In this document: positions 1 through 11,400 of the stretch, piece by piece
Numbering within the stretch: the stretch's first letter is position 1
Layout of the letters: each line of letters begins with the position of its first letter
Assembly (NCBI GenBank): GCA_003116995.1
Contig: BDSL01000017.1
Location: 868,001 to 932,000, forward strand
DNA: 64,000 nucleotides
Reading direction: 5' to 3'
From: Yamagishiella unicocca
Taxonomy: Eukaryota; Chlorophyta; Chlorophyceae; Chlamydomonadales; Volvocaceae
Position numbers and translations under genes: made by a program
The notes under the pieces: generated by a model
The model's input: the letters and a program-made list of their open reading frames with translations, nothing else
Told to the model about the DNA's origin: nothing
Database searches by the model: none

Positions 1-274
1 GCCCCATGCCGCAAGCTCCTGGGCTGTCTTCCCCCAATCCGCAAAAGGTGATTGCTAACACCTTGCATAACATTCGCCACCGAAGCCGCAAAGTGATGTT
101 TGTCGGGGAGAACGGGTCCGACAGCTGCCTGCTGGGCCGAGCGAGGCCAGCACAGCCTCGAACAGCAAAGCCCCGTGATATGCTACTCACACGCTCAGCC
201 TTCGCGGCCTCCTTTGCAGCCTTGGCTGCCTCCTTGGCCGCCTTCTTCGCCTCAGCGGTCGTGGCGGAGCCCAT
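1..274 (-). CDS. 5' part of an unrecognised gene running off the left edge
   Basis: On the minus strand an ATG at 274 opens an 84-nt exon (274-191) of 28 codons rich in Lys, Ala and Glu (start MGSATTAEAKKAAKE), which looks like a charged helical leader. It ends at a GTGAGT donor in phase 0. A second phase-0 exon begins at 128 after a CAG acceptor and stays open to the window edge (start AAVGPVLPDKHHF, then VANVMQGVSNHLL). The 62-nt intron is short but possible. Codon choice favours G or C at the third position, as in the other genes here. I do not recognise the family; the rest lies outside the window. The opposite-strand frame over the same bases also stays open and cannot be excluded, so confidence is modest. 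Confidence 0.4.
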   Translation of the reverse strand, partial: MGSATTAEAKKAAKEAAKAAKEAAKAERVSSISRGFAVRGCAGLARPSRQLSDPFSPTNITLRLRWRMLCKVLAITFCGLGEDSPGACGMG

Positions 275-974
275 GCTGGTTTGCGAGTCCTGGGACCCGA
301 TTGGGCAGGGACACAGCGATCAACCGCAAATGTTAATACCACATCCAGATCTATGATGCACGGAGAGAGTGAGGATTGGGAATGGTGCAGCAAGAGCATA
401 AGCGCCGCCGACACCAAGCGACCGATCGGCGCTAAGCAAATCTTGCCTCGATGGACAGGCTCGCTACTTCGGCTTCCGACATCTTGCTAATGAAGTTGCG
501 ACTAGCAAGCGCACGGGCCACAGAAAAAAGACACCGAAGTCGAGCCGGAGATGCGAAGGCCTGAATCTTGCTCGTAGCCGCAAACAAAACAAGGTGATAA
601 AGATGTATAATTTAGGTATCGTAGGGCGTAAAAATTGCCGTGGAAAATGTCTAGACCGAGCACCTGCACACCGTACGCCATCGCTCCGATGGCCATTGCC
701 GTAGAATGGGGTATTTCCGCAGGCCAAATTTGCGCTACAAGTCCAGTAATTCGCAACAAAACCTGATCAATATTCTATCTGTTCGTAGATTTTTCTAATG
801 GCATAATGGCGCCAACAATTTCAGCCTCACCGGGGGCCACCTGCTGCTGCTCACAGCGGTATGAATTTACAGCAGCTGACGGCTCTCGGAAGCTAAACTT
901 CGAGTTACACAATATACAAGTATAGCTATAGGGGAGGTTATTGTGTCTATCCCAAAGTCGGACCGCTTGCTGCC
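275..974. other. non-coding stretch upstream of the left-edge gene
   Basis: No frame shows protein-like composition or a convincing splice pattern. It would hold the promoter of the minus-strand gene that starts at 274. A minus-strand frame around 775-1014 has a few Cys residues (SYTCILCNSKFSF) that could be a worn zinc-finger fragment of a transposase, but it is too short to call. Confidence 0.4.
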
Positions 975-3900
975 ACACCTGCTCGTGACCTGCTGCTGCC
1001 CTCTCCGTCATCACATGGGTACTTCAGCTCTTGCTCGACACGTAGGAAAGTCCGGCGAGTTCGTCGACGTGGACTTCCTTGTCGTGTCGACCTGACCTAG
1101 CGGGCCGAGGCCGCCAGCTGCCTGCAGCTGCTGCTGTATGCGATCCTGCGTGACATGGACTCGCGGGCAGCGCCGTGTTCCTGTGGCCTGCTACGTGTGC
1201 CACGCCTCTGAGCTGCGGCGGCACCCCTGCGTCACCCTGCCGGGTGTGCCGGAGCACTGCGGCCTGGCGGCCAGGGTGCGGCCCCCGGGGTTTGCTCGAC
1301 CCGCAGCTGCCACCGGCGGTGCAGGAAGCTTACTTGAGACGCAGTGCCCGTTGGCGCTGAAGCCATGAGCGCTTGAGGCTGGCAATTGGATGCGTTGGGT
1401 GCGCTTACGTGATTGAAAGGATCATCACCGTACGTCAGAGCGCTACCGTACGCTGATGGACATACGTGCCCCAGCATGCCCTGAACGCAGAGATGGATGC
1501 AGCTGCATCCCGAAAAGTCGTTGAACCCACGGCCCCTTGGTGTTCCGTGGCGCTCCATTTACCGATTGGGACATGCATGGCTGAATTCGCATTGTGTCCA
1601 AGAACCTTGACCCGATGGTCAACTCAGTGTTGGGAGACGGGTTAGGCGTTAACCTGACATCAACTTCCTGCCTTGGATCCAAGTGTGGATGCAATACACT
1701 CTTCGTTCAGGATTCAGGAACATCGCTTAGCTTTGGTCATTCGACACCGTATCCTTATCCTAGACCTTCGCAACGCTAACGTTGTAGATAAGAGCATCCC
1801 GGACCGCCATATGGCATACGTGTGGTCTGCCTGTATTATAGCAGCCACAGACTTTCCAGGAGTAGTAACTGTATGTTACAATGGGCCCCATACCAGTAAG
1901 GTAGAGCCATTGGGCGCATCGCCTGACGCTGAAAAGAAGAAGCAAATTACAATCGACAGAGGTACGGCTAGCCACGAACAAGGGCCCAGAGGGCAAACAG
2001 CGGCACCAAGCAACCACCCAGGGGAACGTAGCCCCAATGGCCCCCTATCATCAGCAGTACACCAACTGCAGCCCAAGCAGCCCCCCAGCCAGAGCAGCCA
2101 GCACAGCGCCTCAACAAGCCGAGCTGGAGACCCCCACCTGAGACTCAAGAAGATGCCCACCCAGAACGCGCCAGCACCCAGCCCGAAAGGAGGAGGAGGA
2201 AAAAGGGAGCTCCCGCAGGAGCCAGCCAGCCAGGACCTAATCCGACCCCTCAGGACTGGGCGCCGGGTCAACACACACTAGTTGGCCCTGAATAACTCGC
2301 AGCCGAGGGTAGTGGGGACCAACTCCGCCCCAACCCTTGCTCGGGACCCCCAGCGTCGTGAAGGCCAGCAGACGCGACCAGAAGTCCACTACCCCATGCC
2401 GAATCGCACAATCCCGCAAAACCACTTTAGGGCACACACCCTCGATGCAGCGGCCACCGCTCCCGCCCCCCCGCGCCTCTGGAACGAACAGATCACGCTC
2501 GGCCGCGCGAATCGCCACCGTTTCCCATAGTTGCATGAGGGCGGCCACTCGCACCGATATACTCCAAATCGAAATAGGCGGCCACCCCTTCAGCCGCCAC
2601 CCGAGGCGCGCACCCAACAACACCCCCACGGCAGGGTGGTCGGGTGGATCAACACCCGCCGGTGCCCCCCTGCCCGCCACCGCTGCCCGCCACCGCCATC
2701 CGCCAAGGAGAGGGGACGTCCACCCACAGGCCGCATCACACCGCGATGGCTTACGAGACCTCATGCACCCCCCATCATCGCATCATGACACAGGAAAATA
2801 ACCGCCAGGAAGTGCATGGAAGCGCACGCATCACGAGAAAGGATAGCGGATCTGGCTGCAAGCTATTTGGTAAAGGCGGATAAAACCTAGAAGAGTGGAT
2901 AATTGTATAAACTCAGTACGTCAGTAGCATGATTCCTTCTAAACAGGTATGTAAAAGCCACTTCGGCTTGGCAGATACTCCCTGACTCGACCTGCACACG
3001 CCACCCCGGCCATCTCGGCCAGGCCCCACGCTGCTGTTGCCCTGCCACGAGCCTCTCGCCTGCTGTAGATGGCACGGCCGCCCACCGACAGTGCCAGCAG
3101 CACCAGCTGTCCAGGAGTACACACAGACTGTGCGCGATGCAGTTTACGCGGCCACACACCGCTGCATCCCATTGCCATTTGGTCGCACAGTGGCTGCCTT
3201 GCCGCTATCACCCCCGCAGCAAATCCTGCAGCTCCACATTGTCTTCTGCAAAGTGCAGCGCCTTCTTTCCACCCTGTGGCAGCGAGGAGACGGTGAGGGT
3301 TGAGCTTCAGGGGGCCCGACGTCTCCTTCGGGGTTTGTGCAGGGAGGGAATGGCACAAACCCAGATAGCATTGGAAGGGAAATAAAGCGCAGCTAGCTGT
3401 GTGTTTCAATGGAAGTGCTTGGGAGCCAACATCATGCGGCCTCCTGACCCCTCCTAATCAGGAAGCCGATTTGTGCATGACAGACTTGGAAGAATTGTGG
3501 GCGCGCAACGTGCTGTGGACGTCTACACCGCCGCAGCCGCCACACCAACCGGGAAGCAGCGGGAGAATCAGTTGGCTCTACTCCCCGACCCATGTCTTAG
3601 GCCAGGTGGTCAGTTGGTTGGCCCACTGAGCGGGCAGGTGGGGCCGTGGTGTACTGTGGACATCCACACCACCGCCACCACCACATACCGGTACACCAGC
3701 GGCACGAGTGGCACCGGCAGCTGGCATATGGACTCCCTCCCAAACATGTAGGTTGCTGACCCGAAACCCCTTGCGCCCCAGGTGCGTGACGCGAGCCCGC
3801 CCCTAGCCTGCAGCGTCGGCCACCTGGCAGGAAGCAACAAGCATCCATGCCTCATCGCCTCAATTAACCCTGCCATACCCTGCTGCTGGCCCGGGCCCCG

Positions 3901-5405
3901 CCCGGCCCCGCATCCTCCTGTGCGCCACAGCATCCATGCGACCATCCTTTCTGTACTTTTACATACTAGCCGCCGGACACTACCGAGCTCTGTGCCGTGC
4001 CGTACCCTCCGATGCGTACTTAAAGCATGCGCTCCGCCAATTCCTCTTTCGGCGCGCCGTCTGCTGGGCTTCGTCGTTGCTTTGGTCCCTAACCACCCAT
4101 TTGGCCTCCGAACGCACGTGCTGACGCCCGCCGGTGCCTCCCGCCCCCATGCTTCGCGACGTCCGCAATCACCGCCCGCCCTAGGCGCTGGCCGGGTGAG
4201 TTACATGGCTAGGTAGGGAGGCGTTTTTGCTATCGAATTGCTTGCATGTTCGCTTGCGTTCTTGCCTGCGAGCATCCGAGTGTCCGCCTGTGCTTTTCGC
4301 ATTCCCCGGTCCCCCAAGGCGGCGCTGCGCGACTTCGGCATCCTGATACGGACGCTGGATGGCCCTGTCCGGTACTTTCCTACTTCGTTCATCCATGAGT
4401 TCACGGTCTGTATAGGGGCGGGTCCGGGCGTCGCCACGTGTCGCCGCATTTCGCTATCGCATGTCCAGCCACCTCGACAAGTTCTCCACCATGCGCCCAA
4501 AGCTGGCCTCTCACACCCTTTCCCTAATTCGTGCAGGGTCTTTGTTCCGTTATTAGTTTTTGCATAGCAACCGGAGTAGGCATAGCTTCCGACCGTTCTC
4601 GCTCGTTTCCTCAACCAAGTTCTCCGGCATGTCTTTAAACGTGTGTACCAAACGGGTTTCCTACGCGGCCTCCTAGTCGACGGGTTTTCATTAGCCACAC
4701 CCCCATCTATCCCGCCGCGATTCATAATGCAGTCCAGCAGTCCTAACCCATCCCAACCGTCCAACGGCCCAGTGCACAAGCGCTTTCACGACTCCGCAAT
4801 CTATGTTTCATCCTTTGGATACACCGCCGCCAGTTGATCGGATCGCCTTCGCACATGCCTTTGTGTATGTATTTTCAATGGCATACACAATAGCGGTGAT
4901 GCATCTTCTTTCAAACAAGCCTTATCACAAACACCGCATGCAGATCGCGGCCGCCCAATGCGGGTGAGTCGTCACAGCCCGCGGCGCTAACGAACACGCT
5001 ACGCCTGCAGGAAGGCATGGAGCATTGCCCAGGTGCCCCCGCGCTGCTTTCGGCACCAACCCTCGGAGCGCACCTCGGCTACCGCGTCCTTGTTGGCGCC
5101 TGCCTTGAGCAGCTTACGCACCACCGCCACGTGCCCTCGATCAGCGGCCCAAATCAGCGGTGTCCAGCCATGCTGTCCGTCGATAAGTGGCGGCAGGGGC
5201 AGCATTGTCGGTCAAGCGGTCAGTTGGTTGGCCCACTGAGCGGGCAGGTGGGGCCTTCGTGTGCTGTGGACGTCCACACCGCCGCCACCGCAGCTGGCAT
5301 ATGGACTTCCTCCCAGACAAGTAGGCAGATCCCTGACCCGAAACCCCCTGCGCCCCAGATGCGTAACGCTAGCCAGCCCCTGAAGCAACGGCCACCTCGC
5401 TTGCA
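975..5405. repeat. segmental duplication, block 1 of copy A
   Basis: This block is repeated in direct orientation at about 30655-35677. The offset is 30272 bases over the right-hand part (for example 3399 matches 33671 and 4643 matches 34915), and small indels shift it further left. It carries the 3' end of the U-box/ankyrin gene and a LINE-like relic. Copy B additionally contains a 514-bp and a 67-bp insertion that copy A lacks, so copy A preserves the empty sites. The two copies differ by scattered substitutions, indicating an old rather than very recent duplication. Confidence 0.9.
2237..2764 (-). pseudogene. probable LINE ORF2 C-terminal relic (copy A)
   Basis: A 175-codon minus-strand frame includes the stretches SIWSISVRVAALMQLWE, IEGVCPKVVLRDCAIRH and GVVDFWSRLLAF. 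The pattern of Trp and aromatic residues followed by Cys...Cys...His resembles the region after the reverse transcriptase (zf-RVT type) of algal L1-like LINEs; that family link is from memory and not certain. No RT catalytic block is present, so at best this is a 5'-truncated remnant. Compared with the second copy at 32370-33064, about 71 nt are missing between GGRC and IEGVC, which suggests a deletion in this copy. Confidence 0.4.
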
Positions 5406-8400
5406 GGGAAGCAACAAGTGCCCATATCGTCCCTTCAAAATACCGGTACCTCATACCACAACCAACTATCCTGCGGAACATCGGTGATGCATCTTTTTTC
5501 AAACAAACGTTATCACAAACACAGCAGCACACGGCAGCCGCCCAACGCGGGTGAATCGCGATGGTCGCGGCGCAAACGGACATGCGGCTCCTGCAGGAAG
5601 CAGCGCCCAGGCCCTCCCAGCGCTTCCGGCACCAACCCTCGGAGCGCACCTTGTTTGCCGCGTCCTTATTGGCGCCGGCCTTGAGCAGATCACGCACCAT
5701 CCTTACGTACCCTCCTTGAGCGGCCCACATCAGCGGTGTCACACCACCATACTGTCCGTCGATAAGTGGCGGCAGGGGCAGCATTGTCGGTCAAGCGGTC
5801 AGTTGGTTGGCCCACTGAGCGGGCAGGCGGGGCCTTCGTGTGCTGTGGACGTCCACACCGCCGCCACCGCCACACCAGCGGCACGCGATCGAGTGGCACC
5901 GGCAGCTGGCATTTGGACTCCTAGACAAAGAGGTCCTTGACCCGGAACCTATTGTGCACCAGATGCGTGACGCGAGCCCACCCCTGGAGCATCTGCCAGC
6001 TGGCAGCGGGGAAGCAGCAAGCACCCATGCATATCGTCGTCGTCATCAACCACGCACCTATCCTGCCTCGAACCATCACGCAGTCCAGCAGCCCCATGCC
6101 ATCCCAACTGCCCCGACTGCCCAATGCTGGCTCAAGCGCCTTCACGCCTCTTCACTCATGTCTCGATTCTTCCGTGCCATAGACACCGCCTCCATTTGAT
6201 CAGATCACCCTCATGCAATTGTTTGGTTATGGCTTACTCAACAGCGGTGATGCATCCACTTGGAACCAACCCTCATCACAAACACCGCATGCACATGGCG
6301 GCCGCCCAATGCAGGTGAGTCGTAACGGCCCGCGGCGCAAGAAACGGACATGCGGCGCCTACAGGAAGGCATGGAGCATTGCCCAGGTGCCCCCGCGCCG
6401 TTTTCGGCACCAGCAGCCCTCGGAGCGCACCTAACGTGCTATGGACATCCACACCGCCGCAGCCGCCACACCAACCTGGAAGTATCAAGCATCCATGTCT
6501 CATTTCCTCCATAAACCCCGCCACACCCACATATGTGTCTGCACCCCCTGCTGCCTGCCCGCCCCCCGCCCGGCCCCGCATCGTTCTGTGCTCCACAGCA
6601 CCCGTGCGACCATCCTCTCTGCCGCAGCCCTCGGAGCGCACCTCTTTCACCGCTTCCTTGTCGGCGCCTGCCTTGAGCAGCTCACGCACCACCTCCACGT
6701 GCCCTTGATCAACGGCCCACATCAGCGGTGTCCAGCGATTATTCTGTCCGTCAATCCGTGGCGGCAGGGGCAGCATTGTCGGCCAAGCGGTCAGTTGGTT
6801 GGCCCACTGAACGGGCAGGTGGCTGGGGCCGTGTGTGGCGTGCTGTGGACGTCCTCACAGCCGCCACCGCCACACCAGCGGCACGAGTGGCACCGGCAGC
6901 TGGCATATGGACTCCCTCCCAAACATGTTGCTGATCCAAAACCCCTTGCGCCCCAGGTGCGTGACGCGAGCCCGCCCCTGGAGCGTCGGCCACCTGGCAG
7001 GAAGCAACAAGCAACCATGTCTCATGCCTCCATTAACCCTGCCACACCCTGCTGCTGGCCCGGGCCCCGCGCCCGGCCCCGCATCCTCCAGTGCGCCACA
7101 GCATCCGTGCGACCGTCCTTTCTTTATTTTCACATACTAGCCGCCGTACACTACCGAACTATGCGCCGTGCCGTACCCTCCGATGCATACTTTAAGCATG
7201 CGCTCCGCCAATTCCTCTTTCGGCGCGCCGTCTGCTGGGCTTCGTCGTTGCTTTGGTCCCTAACCACCCATTTGGCTTCCGAACGCACGTGCTGACGCCC
7301 GCCGGTGCCTCCTGCCCATATGCTTCGCAACGTCCGCAATCACCGCCCGCCCTAGGCGCTGGCCAGGTGAGTTACATGGCTAGGTAGGTAGGGAGGCGTT
7401 TTCGCTATCGAATTGCCTGGTCGCTTGCGTTCTTGCCTGCGAGCATCCGAGTGTCCGCCTGTGCTTTTCGCATTCCCCGGTCCCCCAAGGCGGCGCTGCG
7501 CGACTTCGGCATCCTGATACGGATGCTGGATGGCCCTGCTGTCCGGTACTTTCCATCTTCATCCATGAGTTCACGGTCTGTATTGGGGCGGGTCCGGGCG
7601 TCACGACGTGTCGCCCCATTTCGCTATCGCATGTCCAGCCACCTCGACAAGTTCTCCACCATGCGCCAGAAGCTGGCCTCCCACACCATTTCCCTAATTC
7701 GTGCAGGTTCTTTGTTCCGTTATTAGTCTATGCATAGCAGCCAGAGTACCGGTAGGCATAGCTTCTGACGGTTCTCGTTTCCTCAACCAAGTCCTCCGTC
7801 CTAAACATGTGTAGCAAACGGTTTCCTACGCGGCTTCCTAGTTGACGGGTTTTCATCAGCCACGTCCACCTATCCTGCCGCGATTCATGCTGCAGTCCAG
7901 CAGCCCCAACCCATCCCAACCGCCCCAACGGCCCAGTACTGGATCAAGCGCTTTCACGATCTCCATTCTATATTTCAGTCCTTTAGATACACCGCCGCCC
8001 GTTAATCGGATCGCCTTTGTACATGCCTTCGTGCATATTTATGCGATGCATGGCATACACAACAGCGGTGATGCCTTATCACGAACACCGCATGGAGATC
8101 GCGGCCGCCCAATGCGGGTTAGTCGTCACAGCCCGCGGCGCAAACGGAAACGCTACGCCTGCAGGAAGCCATGGAGCATTGACCAGGTGCCCCTCGCCGC
8201 ATTCGGCACCAACCCTCGGAGCTCACGATTGCTCACCCCGTCTGCCGCTTCCGTGTTGGCGCGGGCCTTTATCAGATCACACACAACCGCCACGTGCCCT
8301 TCATTAGCGGCCAGCATCAGCGGTGTCCAGCCATCCTGTCCGTCGATAAGTGGCGTCAGGGCCAGTTGTAGGTCAAGCGGTCAGTTGGTTGGCCCACTGA

Positions 8401-11400
8401 GCGGGCACGTGTGGCCGTGGTGTGCTGTGGACGTCCACACCGCCGCCACCGCCACCAGCGGCATCAGCGGCATGCGGTCGAGTGGCACCGGCAGCTGGCA
8501 TATGAATTCTCTTCCAAACAAATAGACAGATCCCTGTCCCACGCACCTACCCTGCCGCGAACCATCATGCAGTCCAGCAGTCCCATGCCACCCCCCCTCC
8601 CGACAGCCCAATGCTGGCTCAAGAGCTTCCACGATTATTCACTCATATCTCGATACTTTCGTGCAATAGGCACCGCCGCCACTTGGTCAGGTCGCTTTCA
8701 TACACGTGATGGCGATGGCTTACACAACACGCAGTGGTGACGCATCCACTTGTAAATAAGCATTTCGGCAAGCACCACACATACACGGCGGCCGCCCAAT
8801 GCGGGTGAGTCGTCACAGCCCGCGGCGCAAACGGACATGCAGGCGCCTGCAGGAAGGCATGGCGCATTGCCCAGGTGCCCCCGCGCTGCTTTCGGCACCA
8901 ACCCTCGGAGCGCACCTCGTTCACTGCGTCCTTGTTGGCGCCTGCCATGAGCAGCTTACGCACCGTCTCCACGTACCCTTCATCAGCGGCCAGCATCAGC
9001 GCTGTCCAGCCATACTGTCCGTCGATAAGTGGCGGCAGGGGCATCGTTGGGGGTTAAGCGGTCAGTTGGTTGGCCCACTGAGCGGGCACGTGTGGCCGTG
9101 GGGTCGGTGCTGTGAACGTCCGCCGCCGCCGACACCGCCGCCACCACCACACCAGCGGCATGCGGTCGAGTGGCACCGGGCAGTTGGCATATGAATTCTC
9201 TTCCAAACAAATAGGCAGATCCCTGTCCCGAGACCTCTTGCCCCAGATGCAGGACGCAAGCCCGCCCCTGGAGCGTCGGCCAGCTGGTAGGGAAGCCGGT
9301 ATGGAAGCTGGTAGGGAAACAGCTGGTAGGGAAGCAGCTGGTAGGGAAGCAGCAAGCATACCGTCGCCTCCATCAACCACGCACCTACCCTGCCGTGAAC
9401 CATCACGAAGTCCAGCAGTCCCATGCCACCCCCCCCCCTCCCGACAGCCCAGCAGTGCTGGCTCAAGCGCTTCCACGATTCTTCAATCACATCTCGATCT
9501 TTTCGTGCAATAGGCACCGCCGCCACTTGGTCAGGTCGCTTTCATACACGTGTTGGCGATGGCTTACTCAACAGCGGTGACGCATCCACTTGGAACCAAC
9601 CCTCATCACAAACACCGCATGCAGATCGCGGCCGCCCAATGCGGGTGAGTCGTCACAGCCCGCGGCGCAAACGAACACGCTACGCGTGCAGGAAGGCATG
9701 GAGCATTGCCCAGGTGCCCCCGCGCCGCTTCCGGCACCAACCCTCGCAGCGCACCCTGTCTGCCGCGTCCTTGTTGGCGCCGTCGTTGAGCAGCTCACGC
9801 ACCACCTCCACGTACCCTTTACTAGCGGCTCGCATCAGCGGTGTCCGGCGGTTCTGTCCGTCGATAAGTGGCGGCAGGGGCAGCATTGTCGGTCAAGCGG
9901 TCAGTTGGTTGGCCCACTGAGCGGGCATGCGGGGCCTTCGTGTGCTGTGGACGTCCACACCGCCGCCACCGCCACACCAGCGGCACGCGATCGAGTGGCA
10001 CCGGCAGCTGGCATTTGGACTCCCTCCTAGACAAAGAGGTCCTTGACCCGCAACCTAATGCGTCCCAGGTGCGTGACGCGAGCCCACCCCTTGAGCATCT
10101 GCCAGCTGGCAGCGGGGAAGCAGCAAACACCCATACCGTCGCCTCCATCAACCACGCACCTATCCTGCCGTGAACCATCACGCAGTCCAGCAGCCCCATG
10201 CCATCCCAACCGCCCCGACTGCCCCGACGGCCCAGGACTGGATCAAGCGCTTTCGCGACCCTGAACGCATGATTCGATTCTTCCGTGTCATAGACACCGC
10301 CTTCATTTGATCAGATCACCCTGGTTACGGCTTACACAGCAAGGTGATGCATCCACTTGGAACCAACCCTCATCACAAATGCCACAAGCAGACGTCTGCC
10401 GCCAAATGCAGGTGAGTCGTAACGGCCCGCGGCGCAAACGGACATGCGGCGCCTACAGAAAGGCATGGAGCATTGCCCAGGTGCCCCCGCGCCGCTTCCG
10501 GCACCAACCCTCGGAGCGCACCTCGTATGCCGCTTCCTTATTGGCGCCGGCCTTGAGCAGATCACGCACCACCTTTACGTACCCTCCTTCAACGGCCCGC
10601 ATCAGCGGTGTCCAGCCATCCTGTCCATCGATCAGTGCCGGCAGGGGCAGCATTGTCGGTAAAGCGGTCAGTTGGTTGGCCCACTGAGCGGGCAGGTGGG
10701 GCCGTGGTGTGCTTTGGACGTCCAAACCAACGCCACCGCCACACCAGCGGCACGAGTAGCACTGGCAGCTGGCATATGGACTCCCTCCCAAACATGTAGG
10801 TTCCTGATCCGAAACCCCTTGCGCCCCAGCTGCGTGACGCGAGCCCGTCCCACGTATGTCTCTGTTCCCCCTGTTGCTGGCCCAGGCCCCGCGCCCGGCC
10901 CCGCATCCTCCAGTGCGCCACAGCACCCGTGCGACCATCCTTTCTGTATTTTTACATACTAGCCGCCGTACACTACCGAGCGAACTGTGTGCCGTGCCGT
11001 ACCCTCCGATGCGTACTTAAAGCATGCGCTCCGCCAATTCCTCTTTCGGCGCGCCGTCTGCTGGGCTTCGTCGTTGCTTTGGTCCCTAACGCACGTGCTG
11101 ACGCCCGCCGGTGCCTCCTGCCTCCATGCTTCGCGACGTCCGCAATCACCGCCCGCCCTAGGCGCTGGCCGGGTGAGTTACATGGCTAGGTAGGGAGGCG
11201 TTTTTGCTATCGAATTGCTTGCATGTTCGCTTGCGTTCTTGCCTGCGAGCATCCGAGTGTCCGCCTGTGCTTTTCGCATTCCCCGGTCCCCCAAGGCGGC
11301 GCTGCGCGACTTCGGCATCCTGATACGGACGTTGGATGGCCCTGTCCGGTACTTTCCTACTTCGTTCATCCATGAGTTCACGGTCTGTATTGGGGCGGGT

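Noticed and set aside
1024..1560. several overlapping frames conserved in the duplicate at 30.6-31.2 kb
   Set aside because: Conservation is explained by the segmental duplication; both copies have stops and frameshifts and no frame is consistently open.
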